A DNA stretch of 35,928 nucleotides from Komagataeibacter nataicola (GCF_003207795.1 NZ_NIRT01000029.1:1-35928); one strand, 5' to 3'. Counted from the first letter of the stretch, positions 8,038 through 17,994 are shown. A program made the numbers and translations. The notes: generated by a model from the letters alone, not told the origin.

Positions 8038-8790
8038 TCAGGAGCGGAAGCGGCGGTGGTAATCAGCGTTATACAGCGCGCTCTCACGGAAATCATGCGT
8101 GCCCAGCGCCCGGCCCACCAGCACCAGCGCCGTGCGCTCGATGGGGTTTTCGGCCAGTTTTGCACAAATGTCGCCCAGCGTGCCGCGTAGCACGAGCTGG
8201 TCGGGCCATGTGGCGCGCGCCACGATGGCCACGGGGCAGTCCGCGCCATAGAACGGGGTGAGGTCGGCTACGATCTGGTCGAGCACATGAATGGCCAGAT
8301 GGATGGCCAGTGTTGCCCCCGTCGCGCCAAAGGCGGCCAGCTTCTCGCGCTCCGGCATGGCCGAGGCCCGGCCGCTCACGCGCGTCAGCACCACGCTCTG
8401 GGCTACTTCCGGCACGGTCAGTTCGCGGCCCAGCACGGAGGCGGCTGCGGCAAAGGCGGGCACGCCGGGGGTCATGGTCCATGGAATGTTGTTGCGGTCG
8501 AGCCTGCGGATCTGCTCGGCCACGGCGCTGTAGACCGAAAGATCGCCCGAATGCAGCCGCGCCACATCCTGGCCCGCCGCATGGGCGCGGATATATTCCT
8601 GCTCGATCAGGTCGAGTGTCAGCGGTGCGGTATCAACCAGCCGTGCATCGGGCGGGCAGTGTTCGAGCATTTCGGTCGGCACGATGGAACCCGCGTACAG
8701 GCACACCGGGCATTTTGCCAGCAGGTCGCGCCCGCGTAGGGTCAGCAGGTCGGCGGCACCGGGGCCTGCGCCAATGAAGTGTACGGTCAT
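8038..8790 (-). CDS. cobM: Precorrin-4 C11-methyltransferase, CobM
   Basis: 250 residues, a SAM-dependent tetrapyrrole methylase. It begins [20 protein letters not shown], the glycine-rich N-terminal motif of the fold. Other CobM/CbiF family landmarks are [26 protein letters not shown] and [23 protein letters not shown]. The start at 8790 overlaps the cobE stop (ATGA). The frame extends about nine codons upstream, but those lie inside cobE and add nothing conserved. It is the last gene of cobL-cobE-cobM. Confidence 0.96.
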   Translation of the reverse strand: MTVHFIGAGPGAADLLTLRGRDLLAKCPVCLYAGSIVPTEMLEHCPPDARLVDTAPLTLDLIEQEYIRAHAAGQDVARLHSGDLSVYSAVAEQIRRLDRNNIPWTMTPGVPAFAAAASVLGRELTVPEVAQSVVLTRVSGRASAMPEREKLAAFGATGATLAIHLAIHVLDQIVADLTPFYGADCPVAIVARATWPDQLVLRGTLGDICAKLAENPIERTALVLVGRALGTHDFRESALYNADYHRRFRS

Positions 8791-9161
8791 GCATCCTCTC
8801 CCTGTGCCATGGCACATGTTGCACCGCTGCCTGTCAGGCGCGGCACGATCAGCCTTGAGTGCGGCCCTGCCACTGCGAGCGCACAGCCTTCCGCCACCGA
8901 GGCCACGCCTATGGCGGCCTGCGCCCGGGCGGAACGGGTCATGCAGCGGGGCTGGGCGGCCAGCAGTTCATCTGGCGTAACGGCCCGCAGGCCCAGCCCC
9001 AGATGGCGGGCGGCTGCCTGCACACCGGCCTCGCGGTAGCGGAAGGCGGGCACGGCCACAAGGTCCGCCCGCCTGCCGCAGCGTTGCTGTGCGGCCAGCA
9101 CGAGGGCAATGAGCGCCTGCGCATCGCACCCGCTGCGCAGGCCCAGACCGGCCACGATCAT
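8787..9161 (-). CDS. cobE: Cobalamin biosynthesis protein CobE (CbiG C-terminal-like)
   Basis: 124 residues. It begins [20 protein letters not shown] and contains [20 protein letters not shown] and a C-terminal [14 protein letters not shown], typical of CobE, which corresponds to the C-terminal domain of CbiG. CobE is required for aerobic cobalamin synthesis, but its exact role is not settled. It overlaps cobL by four bases at 9158-9161 and cobM by four bases, so translation is coupled. The longer open frame to 9359 is antisense-like coding inside cobL. Confidence 0.9.
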   Translation of the reverse strand: MIVAGLGLRSGCDAQALIALVLAAQQRCGRRADLVAVPAFRYREAGVQAAARHLGLGLRAVTPDELLAAQPRCMTRSARAQAAIGVASVAEGCALAVAGPHSRLIVPRLTGSGATCAMAQGEDA

Positions 9162-10396
9162 GCCGGTTTGCTCACGAGGTAGCTGGTCACGGTCATGCCG
9201 GGGCGAAAGCCGTGAAAGCGCCCGATCGGCTCCAGCCGCTCCACATGCAGCCGCGTGAGCGTGCCGCCCCAGCGGGCATGGGCGGCAATAACCGCAGCCT
9301 CGCTTTCCAGCGTTACGGCATTGGCCACCAGCCGGCCGCCGGGGCGCAGGGCCTGCCATGCGCCCTCCAGCATGCCGGGGTTGCTGATGCCGCCGCCAAT
9401 GAAGATGGCATCGGGCGCGTCCAGCCCTTCGGCCTGCATGCGGGGCAGGATGGCAGGGGCCTCGCCCGCCATCACGCGCAGGCCGGGCACGCCAAGGTTG
9501 AGCGCATTACGGGCAATCCGCGCGCCGCGGTCGGCTGATTTTTCAATGGCGATGGCGCGGTTGGCCGGGTGGCGCAGCATCCATTCAATGCTGATCGAGC
9601 CTGAGCCGCCGCCAATATCCCACAGCATCTCGCCCCGTTGTGGCGCCAGCGCCGAGAGGGTGACGGCCCGAATCTCGCGTTTGGTGATCTGCCCGTCATG
9701 GGCGAACATGTCATCAGGCAGGCCGCAGGCAAGGGGAATGACCTGCGCATCCCGGTCGGCCACGACTTCGAGCGCCATCAGGTTCAGCCGGGGCGGTAAT
9801 GGCCTTTCACCCCGCGCGGTCTCGGCCACCGTGGCGGAATGGTGGCTCTGGTTCGGGCCACCCAGCGCGCCCAGCACATGCAGCACCGAGGCCCCGAAAC
9901 CGCGCACGTTTAGCCAGCGGGCAAAGGCGTGGGGCGTGTGTTCATCCGCCGAGAGCACGACCAGCCTGCCACCGGGCTGAAGGGCGGGGGCCACGGCTTC
10001 CATCGGGCGGCCACACAGCGAGAGCACGCTGACCGCCTGCTCCGCCCAGCCCAGCAGGTTGCACGCCAGCGCCACGCATGATGGCGCGGGCAGGCACATC
10101 ATCTCGGCCAGTGCCACATGGCGGCGCAGCGTCGTGCCAATGCCGAACAGGAACGGATCGCCCGAGGCCAGCACGCACACATACCTGCCGCGCCAGCGCA
10201 GCACTTCGGCAACGCCATCGGCCAGCGGGTGCGGCCAGGCCAGCGTGCGGCCTGTTATTATCGGTGCTGCGAGGGCGAGGTGGCGCGCGCCACCCACCAC
10301 CAGTTCCGCCCCCGCAACCAGCGCGCGGGTGGCGGCGGGCAGGGCCTCGACACCGCCCTCCCCAATGCCGATAACATGCAGCCATGGCGTGCTCAT
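9158..10396 (-). CDS. cobL: Precorrin-6Y C5,15-methyltransferase (decarboxylating), CobL
   Basis: 412 residues, a fusion of CbiE-like and CbiT-like domains. The N-terminal methylase (residues ~1-205) begins WLHVIGIGEGG and has VLASGDPFLFGIG. The C-terminal class I methyltransferase (~225-412) has the SAM motif DIGGGSGSISIEW (260-272). It methylates C5 and C15 and removes the C12 acetate carboxyl. The start at 10396 lies 32 bp from the divergent cobK start, so both promoters must share this very short space. It overlaps cobE by four bases. Confidence 0.96.
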   Translation of the reverse strand: MSTPWLHVIGIGEGGVEALPAATRALVAGAELVVGGARHLALAAPIITGRTLAWPHPLADGVAEVLRWRGRYVCVLASGDPFLFGIGTTLRRHVALAEMMCLPAPSCVALACNLLGWAEQAVSVLSLCGRPMEAVAPALQPGGRLVVLSADEHTPHAFARWLNVRGFGASVLHVLGALGGPNQSHHSATVAETARGERPLPPRLNLMALEVVADRDAQVIPLACGLPDDMFAHDGQITKREIRAVTLSALAPQRGEMLWDIGGGSGSISIEWMLRHPANRAIAIEKSADRGARIARNALNLGVPGLRVMAGEAPAILPRMQAEGLDAPDAIFIGGGISNPGMLEGAWQALRPGGRLVANAVTLESEAAVIAAHARWGGTLTRLHVERLEPIGRFHGFRPGMTVTSYLVSKPA

Positions 10397-10428
10397 GGTG
10401 TGACCTTACAGGCGGCGGGAAGGAAAAG

Positions 10429-11208
10429 ATGCGGGTTCTGGTTCTGGGCGGCACGACGGAGGCCCGCCAGCTTTACGTGGCACTGGAGCAGCGCGCGGAC
10501 CGCTTTGCGGTGACCGTTTCGCTCGCGGGGGCGACCCGCGCGCCGGTCCTGCCCGCGCTTGATGTGCGCATTGGCGGCTTTGGCGGTATTGACGGCCTGC
10601 GCGACTGGCTGCTGGCCCATCATATCGAGGCGGTGATTGACGCCACCCACCCCTTTGCCGTGCAGATGAGCAACCACGCCGTTGCCGCCTGCGCGCAGGC
10701 CCATGTGAAGCTGCTGCGCATCGCACGCCCCGGCTGGACGCCTGTTGCGGGTGATTGCTGGACCTGTGTGCCCGACATGCAGGCTGCCGCCTGCGCGCTG
10801 GGCGTAACGCCCCGCCGTGTGCTGCTGACCGTGGGGCGCAAGGACCTGCTGCCCTTCCACCACGCAGGCCCGCATGACTGGCTGCTGCGCTGCGTGGATG
10901 CGCCTGATCCGGCCCTGCTGCCCGCAGGCACGCGGCTGCTGCTGGCCCGTGGTCCGTTTGATGAGGCGGGTGAGGAAGCGCTTTTGCGCCGGGAACGCAT
11001 TGATGTGATCGTGACCAAGAATTCCGGCGGCACGGCAACACAGGCCAAGCTTGCGGCGGCCCGCAGGCTGGGCCTTGGCGTGATCATGGTCGAGCGGCCA
11101 TCCGTGGCCCCGGCGCAGACCGTACCGGATGCCGCCGCCGCCATGGCATGGCTGGAAAGCCTGTCGGGGTTGCATGGAAAGCCTGCTCACAAAAAATCCT
11201 GTAAATAA
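10429..11208 (+). CDS. cobK: Precorrin-6A reductase, CobK
   Basis: 259 residues. NAD(P)H-dependent reductase of the corrin ring. It begins MRVLVLGGTTEARQLYVAL, the typical CobK/CbiJ N-terminus, and later has IDATHPFAVQMSNHA, LLTVGRKDLLPF and VTKNSGGTATQAKL. The start at 10429 is preceded by GGGAAGGAAAAG, a strong ribosome site. An upstream ATG at 10384 would overlap cobL and is rejected. It is the only plus-strand gene between cobL and cobJ. Its stop is directly followed by a full copy of the palindromic repeat. Confidence 0.95.
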   Translation: MRVLVLGGTTEARQLYVALEQRADRFAVTVSLAGATRAPVLPALDVRIGGFGGIDGLRDWLLAHHIEAVIDATHPFAVQMSNHAVAACAQAHVKLLRIARPGWTPVAGDCWTCVPDMQAAACALGVTPRRVLLTVGRKDLLPFHHAGPHDWLLRCVDAPDPALLPAGTRLLLARGPFDEAGEEALLRRERIDVIVTKNSGGTATQAKLAAARRLGLGVIMVERPSVAPAQTVPDAAAAMAWLESLSGLHGKPAHKKSCK

Positions 11209-11290
11209 AAAAGAAGTTTTTGGTGAAGCTTTTTCAAAAAGCTTCAGAAGAACACCGCTTTTTTGAAAAAAGGGCGGCACCCAAAAACTT
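11209..11290. repeat. Convergent-junction palindromic repeat, full copy A
   Basis: About 82 bp filling the gap between the convergent cobK and cobJ stops. It contains two adjacent hairpins: GAAGCTTTTTCAAAAAGCTTC (near-perfect, ~11225-11245) and CCGCTTTTTTGAAAAAAGGGCGG (~11255-11277), flanked by inverted AAGTTTTTGG / CCAAAAACTT arms. The T and A tracts make it a plausible bidirectional terminator. Copies B and C and two decayed copies occupy the other convergent junctions. Confidence 0.8.
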
Positions 11291-12052
11291 TTATTCCACC
11301 TCATCCACCCGCCGCGCGGTGTAGAGCCATTTTTCCCCGTTCGCGCGCGCGATGGTGTGCGTGAGCGGGCAGCCGATCAGCACCAGCGTGCTCATATCCA
11401 CCTGTTCGGGGTCGGCATGGGCAATATCGGTCAGGATCACGCGCTCATCGGGGCGGCCAATGGCGCGCGCAAAGGCAACCGGCACGGTGCCGGGCAGGAT
11501 GGTGCGCAGCAGGTCGAACGCCTCGCCCAACTGGTGCGGGCGGGCTTTCGAGCGCGGATTGTACAGCGCCATCACCAGCCCGGCTTCCGCCGCCGCCGCC
11601 AGCCTTTTGTGCACGACCGCCTGCGGCTTGAGGTTGTCAGACAGCGAAATGACGCAGAAATCCCCGCCGAGCGGCGCGCCCAGCCGGGCGGCGGCGGCCA
11701 GCACGGCCGAGACACCGGGAATGACCGTCACCTCCACCCCACGCCATGCGGCGGGGCCGTGGTCAATCGCCTCGAACACCGCACTCGCCATGCCAAACAC
11801 GCCCGCATCGCCACCCGACACGACCGCAACCACCCGCCCCGCAAGGGCAAGCTCAATGGCATGCCGGGCGCGTTCAAGCTCCACGCGGTTGTCACTGGCA
11901 TGGCGTACCACCTCCGGCCCGGCCTGCACGCGGGCTACATAGGGGGCGTAGCCAATCAGATCGGTCGCCTGCGCCAGTGCGGCATCAGCCTGCGGCGTGC
12001 GCTGTTCCGGCGCACCGGGGCCGAGGCCCACGACAAAGATGCGGCCAGTCAT
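11291..12052 (-). CDS. cobJ: Precorrin-3B C17-methyltransferase, CobJ
   Basis: 253 residues. It catalyses SAM-dependent ring contraction and C17 methylation. The N-terminus is RIFVVGLGPGAPEQRTPQA, followed by YAPYVARV, VVSGGDAGVFGMA, VIPGVSAVLAAAARLGAPLGGDF and LYNPRSKARPHQL, all standard CobJ/CbiH landmarks. It overlaps cobI by four bases (12049-12052). Its stop lies directly against repeat copy A. Confidence 0.96.
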   Translation of the reverse strand: MTGRIFVVGLGPGAPEQRTPQADAALAQATDLIGYAPYVARVQAGPEVVRHASDNRVELERARHAIELALAGRVVAVVSGGDAGVFGMASAVFEAIDHGPAAWRGVEVTVIPGVSAVLAAAARLGAPLGGDFCVISLSDNLKPQAVVHKRLAAAAEAGLVMALYNPRSKARPHQLGEAFDLLRTILPGTVPVAFARAIGRPDERVILTDIAHADPEQVDMSTLVLIGCPLTHTIARANGEKWLYTARRVDEVE

Positions 12053-12774
12053 CGCGCATCCTCCCGGCCCGGCACGAGGATGATGGAGAAATAGGGGGCA
12101 GGCCCCGTCATCTCGGTCAGTTTCAGGCAGCGCTGGGCGGGCTGGCTGGCGCGTTCCACATAGATCGCGCGCGCCTCGCGCCCCGTGCGGCGCAGGGCGG
12201 TGCGCACTTTTTCAAGGTTGCGGCCCAGCTTCATGATGACGGCGGCATCGGCTTTTTCCAGCCATGCCACCAGCGCGTCCTCATCCAGCGTGCCGGGGAT
12301 GACGCACAGCACGTCATCACCATGCACCATGGGCCGCTGGGCGGCCGACCAGCAGCCGCTCATGGCGGTGATGCCGGGCACGATGGTGCTCTCGAAGCGC
12401 TCATGCAGCCGGTCGAACACATACATCGCCGAGCCGAACAGGAACGGGTCGCCTTCGCACAAAAGCGCCACGTCGTGACCAGCCTCGAGATGTGTTGCGA
12501 CCTGTGCCGCGCATTCATCATAGAACTGGCCCATGCGCACCAGATAGGCCGGGTCGCTGACCGAAATCTCGGTGGTGAAGGGGTAGGCGAAGCGCAGCGT
12601 GGTGGCATCGGGGCCAATCATGTCGCCTGCGATCTGGCGGGCGTGGCCGGGGCGGTCATGGCGGCAGAACCAGCCTACGACCGGGCTTTCACGCAGCAGG
12701 CGTGCGGCCTTGATGGTCATGAGTTCGGGATCACCCGGCCCCATGCCGAGGATGGACAGGCGGCCCGCACTCAT
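12049..12774 (-). CDS. cobI: Precorrin-2 C20-methyltransferase, CobI
   Basis: 241 residues, first dedicated SAM methylase after precorrin-2. It has LSILGMGPGDPELMTIKAAR at the N-terminus, then LLCEGDPFLFGSAMYVFDRL and VPGITAMSGCWSAAQRP, as expected for CobI/CbiL. It overlaps both cobH and cobJ by four bases, so cobH-cobI-cobJ are translationally coupled. Confidence 0.96.
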   Translation of the reverse strand: MSAGRLSILGMGPGDPELMTIKAARLLRESPVVGWFCRHDRPGHARQIAGDMIGPDATTLRFAYPFTTEISVSDPAYLVRMGQFYDECAAQVATHLEAGHDVALLCEGDPFLFGSAMYVFDRLHERFESTIVPGITAMSGCWSAAQRPMVHGDDVLCVIPGTLDEDALVAWLEKADAAVIMKLGRNLEKVRTALRRTGREARAIYVERASQPAQRCLKLTEMTGPAPYFSIILVPGREDAR

Positions 12775-13412
12775 TCCGTGTCACTCGCCAGCGCGTTGAC
12801 GGTAGCCGCCGCCATGGCGCTGCCACCCAGCCTGCCGCGCACGATGATGAAGGGCAGGTCACCGAATTCGGCCAGCGCCTCCTTCGATTCGGCGGCACCG
12901 ACAAAGCCCACCGGCATGCCAATCACGGCGGCCGGGCGGGGCGCGCCCGCGCGGATCATCTCCAGCAGGTGAAACAGGGCAGTCGGCGCATTGCCAATGG
13001 CCACGACGGCGCCGGCCAGCTCCGCGCCCCACAGATCCATTGCGGCGGCCGAGCGGGTATTGCCGATGCGCCTTGCAATCTCGGGCGTGCGCGGGTCGCG
13101 CAGGGTGCAGATGACCGGGTTCTCGGCAGGCAGGCGCGCGCGGGTGACACCGTGGGCGACCATGTTGGCATCGCACAATATGGGCTTGCCCGCCCGCAGG
13201 GCCGCCTGTGCGCTGGCCACGAAATCGGGCGACATGCGCACGGCTTTCGCCACATCCACCATGCCGCAGGCGTGGATGATGCGCACCACCACGCGGGCTT
13301 CGGCCTCGGTCAGGCCGCCAAGGTCGGCTTCTTCACGGATGATGGCAAAGGAACGGGCATAGATCGCCGCCCCGTCGTGAATGTAGTCGTACGGTTCCGT
13401 TTGCGCGGTCAT
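12771..13412 (-). CDS. cobH: Precorrin-8X methylmutase, CobH
   Basis: 213 residues, the usual family length. It moves the C11 methyl group to C12, giving hydrogenobyrinic acid. The catalytic histidine is visible as His47 in RIIHACGMVDVAK. Other landmarks are ILCDANMVAHGVTRARLP and AVIGMPVGFVGAAESKEAL. It overlaps cobG and cobI by four bases each. Confidence 0.97.
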   Translation of the reverse strand: MTAQTEPYDYIHDGAAIYARSFAIIREEADLGGLTEAEARVVVRIIHACGMVDVAKAVRMSPDFVASAQAALRAGKPILCDANMVAHGVTRARLPAENPVICTLRDPRTPEIARRIGNTRSAAAMDLWGAELAGAVVAIGNAPTALFHLLEMIRAGAPRPAAVIGMPVGFVGAAESKEALAEFGDLPFIIVRGRLGGSAMAAATVNALASDTE

Positions 13413-14632
13413 GCCGGTTGGGTTCTCCCGTTCCGTGGCGTGGTCAGGTTGCGGGGCCAGTCCCGCACGATGTGCTGTATCTGTGCCAGTGAAAGCCCGT
13501 TGTCTACAGGCGTCTCATCCGCCCGGCCATGCGGGCACAGGCCATAGCCATCCACTTGTGCCACCAGCGTGATGTCAGCCGGTGCGGGATGGGCGCAGCC
13601 CTTGGGGCAGCCTGATACGTGCAGCGTGGCGTGGGCGGGCAGGTCCGGGGCCAGGGTCCGGGCATCGGCAAGCACGTCCCGCGCGGCACAGCCACAGCCG
13701 CGCGCGCCGATGCATGCGCTGATGCGCAGGCGTGGGTCATCCGCATGCGTGATCAGGCCGGGCAGGGGTGGCTGCGTGGCGCAGTCTTCAAATACGATCG
13801 CGCGCAGGGGGGCTACGCGCATGTGGCCGTTGCCCGCCTGCACGCTCCACTGCGCCATGGCGCCGAGCAGGTCGGCATCCATCGGGCCGGGAGGTAGTAC
13901 GGCACCCATGGCGTGGCCGGGCAGCGCACCTGCGAGGCAGGGGGTATTGCGCACGGCGGAGGGGGCTGCCCGTGTTGCCTCAAGCAGGCCAAGGCGGTCA
14001 AAGGCCTGCGTGCCAAGGGCCGGGTCGCGCAGGGGGCGGCTACCGCAGGCCGCCAATGCGTGTGCCAGCGCCAGCACCGTAGGGGTGATGGCAGCAGCCG
14101 GGCAGGGCAGGGCGCGCGCGCCGCACGCCACCAGCCAGCCAGCGCCCTGCGCGCGCACCACAATATCAGCCCGTAGCGTGCCTGCGGGCACATATCCCCC
14201 GCATTCTACCGCAATGACGAACTTGGCGGGCAGGCCGCGCAGGGTACTGGCTCGGGCAAGGGCGGCATCAAGCGCGTGGATGATGGCGGGGGCATCGGGG
14301 GCGGCCTGCGGGTCGATGCCTGCAAGAGGCGAGAGCAGCAGGCTGCGCCGGGCCTCGGTTGCGGCGTCGGTGCTGGCGAGACCCGCTTCGGCCATGTCAT
14401 GGGCAAAGGCGCGGGCGCTGTCCGGTGTCAGGCCACGCAGTTGCAGGTTGCCCCGGCTGGTCAGTTCAATCAGCCCGTTGCCATGCGTGCGGGCGGCGCG
14501 GGCTACAAGGCGGCCCTGTGGAGCGGACAGGCGGCCCAGCGGCGGGCGCACGCGCACCAGCCAGCCATCAGCGGCCTCCATGGGGGTGTGCAGGCCGGGG
14601 CACCAGCCGCGCACGGCGGGGGGTGTGGTCAT
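13409..14632 (-). CDS. cobG: Precorrin-3B synthase, CobG
   Basis: 407 residues. It is an oxygen-dependent monooxygenase of the nitrite/sulfite reductase ferredoxin-like fold that makes the C20-hydroxy gamma-lactone, a hallmark of the aerobic pathway. Two half-domains are visible. 4Fe-4S ligands appear as Cys307-x5-Cys313 and Cys342-x3-Cys346 (SGCPKGCAH). The start at 14632 (MTTPPAVRGWCPG) overlaps the cobN stop by four bases. An in-frame ATG at 14680 lies inside cobN and is rejected. It is somewhat shorter than the Pseudomonas denitrificans enzyme as I recall it. Confidence 0.93.
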   Translation of the reverse strand: MTTPPAVRGWCPGLHTPMEAADGWLVRVRPPLGRLSAPQGRLVARAARTHGNGLIELTSRGNLQLRGLTPDSARAFAHDMAEAGLASTDAATEARRSLLLSPLAGIDPQAAPDAPAIIHALDAALARASTLRGLPAKFVIAVECGGYVPAGTLRADIVVRAQGAGWLVACGARALPCPAAAITPTVLALAHALAACGSRPLRDPALGTQAFDRLGLLEATRAAPSAVRNTPCLAGALPGHAMGAVLPPGPMDADLLGAMAQWSVQAGNGHMRVAPLRAIVFEDCATQPPLPGLITHADDPRLRISACIGARGCGCAARDVLADARTLAPDLPAHATLHVSGCPKGCAHPAPADITLVAQVDGYGLCPHGRADETPVDNGLSLAQIQHIVRDWPRNLTTPRNGRTQPA

Positions 14633-17600
14633 GGCGCGGAGTCCAGCAGCATGCCAGCACTGTTGCTGCGTGGCCGCCACAGGTCGCGGCGCAGGGCATC
14701 GGCCATGAGGCGGCGGATCGCGGTATGGGCATCGGGGTTGGCTGCGAGGAGGAAGGCGTCCATTTCCGGATCATCGAGCAGGCGGCTGAAGGCGAGGTCG
14801 AACTGCCGGTCGAAGCGCGCGGGCACGGTGGCGGCAAAGCCGTGCAGCGCTTCCACGCCGCGCGCGATCTCGGCCGCCCCCCGGTAGCCGTGGCGGCGCA
14901 TGCCCGCAAGCCAGGCCGGGTTGGCCAGCCGCCCGCGCACCACGCGGGCGACCTCCTGCGCTGTGCCGCGCAGGCGGGGAGCCTCGGGGCGGCTTGTATC
15001 GCCATGCACGAGGCGTGGCGCATTGCCCAGCAGGTGGGCGGCCGCCGCCATGCCGCCTTCATGTGTGGCCATGTCCACGCTTTCGAGGATGTCGGTCTCG
15101 GCATGGTCCTGCACATGCAGCAGCACGCCCGCCTGCGCCATGCGCCCGGCCAGAATGTCTGGCGCCTGCTGGCCCTCGCGCCCGCCGCCATAGGTCCAGG
15201 CCGAGCCATCAAGCCATGCCTGCCCCAGCCCGTCGCGCGCCTGCCAGTCGCCACTGGCCAGCACATCTTCCACCCCCGTGCCGTAACTGCCGGGGGCGGC
15301 GCCAAACATGCGGGCGGTTGCGGTGTGCAGTGCGGCGCCTTCAAGCCCCTTGGTGCTGGTGGCCAGCGGGTTGAGGTCTGGGGCTTCGAACGTGCGGGCG
15401 GCAACGGCCTGCACCGCCTGCTCGAACAGGGCGATCTGGCCGGGGAAGGCATCGCGGAACAGCCCAGACAGGCGCAGTGTCACATCCACGCGCGGGCGGT
15501 CGAGCACCGCCATGGGCATGACCTCGATGCCGCTGACGCGCCCCGAGGCATTATCCCATACCGGCCTTACGCCCATCAGCAGCAGGGCGAGGGCGAGATC
15601 CTCGCCGCCGGTGCGCAGGCTGGCCGAACCCCACAGGTCGATCACCAGCGCGCGCAGCGGTTCGCCCTGATCCTGCAGGTGTTCCTCCAGCACCAGCGCC
15701 GCCGTGCGCTCGGCCAGCACCAGTGCCGAGCGGGTGGGGATGGCGCGGGGGTCCATGGCGTACAGGTTGCGCCCCGTGGGCAGTACGTCGGCGCGGCCAC
15801 GGGTGGGCGCACCCGCAGGCCCCGCGGGCACGAACCGCCCGTCAAGGGCGGCAAGCAGGGCATCACCTTCCGCCGCGCCGCAGGCATGCAGGCGGGCGGG
15901 CAGATCGGTGGGCGCGTTTTCGCCGCAGGCACGCGCAATGGCGTCGGCCAGTTCCGCCGTGCGGGTGGGGGGACGGCCAAAGACATGCAGCCCGTCACGG
16001 ATCTGGAGGTCTTTTACATCGCACAGATAGGCATCGAGTCGGGCGAGGGCTTCATCCTCGTTATCGGCGCGGGCAATGCCGCCTTCATCAAGCAGGCCAA
16101 GATCATCCGCGCGTTGCAGGATCTCGCCACGCAGGATGGCGCCCCGCCTGCGGTCAAGCCCGTCGGCGGCGGCATATTCATCAATCAGGCGTTCGAGTTC
16201 GCCCGTATCGGCGCCGGTGCTGCTGACCGGCACGATGGGTGGCGTCATGTGGCCGATGGTCACCGCCCCCAGCCTGCGCCGCGCGGCCGCCGCCTCGCCG
16301 GGGTTGTTGACGATGAAGGGATAGATGACCGGCAGCCCCCCCACCAGCACCGGGGGCCAGCAGTCAGCCGAAGGGGCTGCCGCCTTGCCCGGCAGCCATT
16401 CGAGCGTGCCATGCGTGCCCAGGTGCACCATGGCATCAAGCCCGCAGCCATGGCGCAGCCACAGGTAGAAGGCCACATAGGCATGGCGCGGCGGGGTGTC
16501 GGGGTCATGGTAGCCGCCGTGGCGGTCGGTCGTGATGCCCCGGTCGGGTTGCAGCGCCATCAGGATGCGGCCTGCGTGCAGGTGGCGCAGGTGGAACCGG
16601 CCATCACGCACGGCGGGATCATCCTCCGGCGCGCCCCAGCAGGCGGCAAGCTGGTCGCGCAGGGCCTGCGGCAGGGCTTCAAGCCACTGGCGGTAGGTTG
16701 CCACCGATACGAAGGGCGTGGCGCGCGCGCGGGCCAGCGCATGCACCAGTGCGTCCGCCGTTGGCGTATCACCCGTGTCGTAGCCTGCGCCGTGCAGCAG
16801 GGTCAGGATGTGTTCAAGGCTTGCAAAACTGTCCAGCCCCACGGCATGGGCAGCCTGCCCGGTGGGCGCACCCTGCGCGCCGGGATAGTCGGACAGGATG
16901 ATGCCGACCCGGCGCTGGCCAGGCGGTTCATGCCCCAGCCGCGCCCAGCCCAGTGCGCGGGCGGCGGTCAGGGCAATGCCATCGGCGTAAGGCGCATGGC
17001 GGCCAGGCAGGCCGGGGGTGGTCTCCTCCTTGAAGGAAATGGGGAAGGCGGGCATACGGCCATCGAGTTCGGGCAGCACCACCTGCATGGCCAGGTCCGC
17101 CTGCGACAGGCCGCGCACGCTGTCGCGCCACAGGCCGTGGGCAATGCCCGGCTGCTGCACCTGCAATACCGGCACGCCCGCCACATCCAGCGGAGAGAGG
17201 CCGTCCACCCCTGCGCGGGCAGAAAAGAAGGTGGCGTTTATGATGACATCCGGGGGCGCATCCGCCAGCCGTGCCGCGACAAAAGCCGCTGACTCCGGGT
17301 TCTTGAGGGACGTGACATAAACAAGCTCCGCCCCCATGCCGTGCTGTTCCAGTTCAGCGGCCAGCGCCGTGATGGGGGCGATGTCGGCGGCCAGCAGGTG
17401 GGCGCGGTAGAACACCACCATGGCGCGGTAGCGCAGGGCAGGGCTGGCCGCATGCAGCACGCCCGCGGGCGGTAACGGCTCGGGGCCTGCGCCGTCATCC
17501 GGCCCGCGCCCGGCAATATGGGCCATGAGCCGCAGGGCGGTGGCGGTGTTGACGGCCCCGCCGGTGCGCAGCAGGGTGTCGAGCCGTGTGCGGATGGCGT

Positions 17601-17994
17601 CGGGCACGGTGGACAGGGCGGCAAGGCGCGGATCATCGCGCCCGTCGCCTGCCAGCAGCACCAGCGGAATGTCTGCCTGCTGGCAGGCACGACCGAGTTC
17701 CTCCACTCCGTAGCGCCAGTATTCCAGCCCGCCGAGCAGCCGCGCCACCACGCAGCGCGACTCCATGATGGTGTCGGCTACGTACAGGTCGATCGACATG
17801 GGGTGGCGCAGGCGGGACAGCGTTGCGGTGCGCAGGCTGGCATCGGGGGCAGCCCCTGCGGCATGGGCCGCGTTGAGGCACAGCAGGTCACTGTCCGAAA
17901 AGGACAGGAACACGATATCAGCCGGGGCATGGCCGAGATCCTCGGCCTGATCGGCCTCGTCAAGCGTGCGGACCTCGCGTGCCAGCAGGTGCAT
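14629..17994 (-). CDS. cobN: Aerobic cobaltochelatase subunit CobN
   Basis: 1121 residues, the large corrin-binding subunit of the ATP-dependent CobNST chelatase that inserts cobalt into hydrogenobyrinic acid a,c-diamide. Family landmarks include ADIVFLSFSDSDLL (N-term), INATFFSARAG, DAMVHLGTHGTLEWLPGKAA, VGGLPVIYPFIVNNPGEAAAA with cognates in ChlH/BchH, and RPVWDNASGRVSGIEVMP. The start at 17994 has GGGGGAG upstream. CobS and CobT are not in the window. It lies 26 bp after cobW and overlaps cobG by four bases. The long open frame antisense to it (14359-17292) is a high-GC shadow. Confidence 0.97.
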   Translation of the reverse strand: MHLLAREVRTLDEADQAEDLGHAPADIVFLSFSDSDLLCLNAAHAAGAAPDASLRTATLSRLRHPMSIDLYVADTIMESRCVVARLLGGLEYWRYGVEELGRACQQADIPLVLLAGDGRDDPRLAALSTVPDAIRTRLDTLLRTGGAVNTATALRLMAHIAGRGPDDGAGPEPLPPAGVLHAASPALRYRAMVVFYRAHLLAADIAPITALAAELEQHGMGAELVYVTSLKNPESAAFVAARLADAPPDVIINATFFSARAGVDGLSPLDVAGVPVLQVQQPGIAHGLWRDSVRGLSQADLAMQVVLPELDGRMPAFPISFKEETTPGLPGRHAPYADGIALTAARALGWARLGHEPPGQRRVGIILSDYPGAQGAPTGQAAHAVGLDSFASLEHILTLLHGAGYDTGDTPTADALVHALARARATPFVSVATYRQWLEALPQALRDQLAACWGAPEDDPAVRDGRFHLRHLHAGRILMALQPDRGITTDRHGGYHDPDTPPRHAYVAFYLWLRHGCGLDAMVHLGTHGTLEWLPGKAAAPSADCWPPVLVGGLPVIYPFIVNNPGEAAAARRRLGAVTIGHMTPPIVPVSSTGADTGELERLIDEYAAADGLDRRRGAILRGEILQRADDLGLLDEGGIARADNEDEALARLDAYLCDVKDLQIRDGLHVFGRPPTRTAELADAIARACGENAPTDLPARLHACGAAEGDALLAALDGRFVPAGPAGAPTRGRADVLPTGRNLYAMDPRAIPTRSALVLAERTAALVLEEHLQDQGEPLRALVIDLWGSASLRTGGEDLALALLLMGVRPVWDNASGRVSGIEVMPMAVLDRPRVDVTLRLSGLFRDAFPGQIALFEQAVQAVAARTFEAPDLNPLATSTKGLEGAALHTATARMFGAAPGSYGTGVEDVLASGDWQARDGLGQAWLDGSAWTYGGGREGQQAPDILAGRMAQAGVLLHVQDHAETDILESVDMATHEGGMAAAAHLLGNAPRLVHGDTSRPEAPRLRGTAQEVARVVRGRLANPAWLAGMRRHGYRGAAEIARGVEALHGFAATVPARFDRQFDLAFSRLLDDPEMDAFLLAANPDAHTAIRRLMADALRRDLWRPRSNSAGMLLDSAP

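Noticed and set aside
14359-17292. 977-codon open frame on the plus strand
   Set aside because: It lies opposite cobN and cobG, reads as Arg/His/Gln-rich high-GC shadow and has no ribosome site or family motif.
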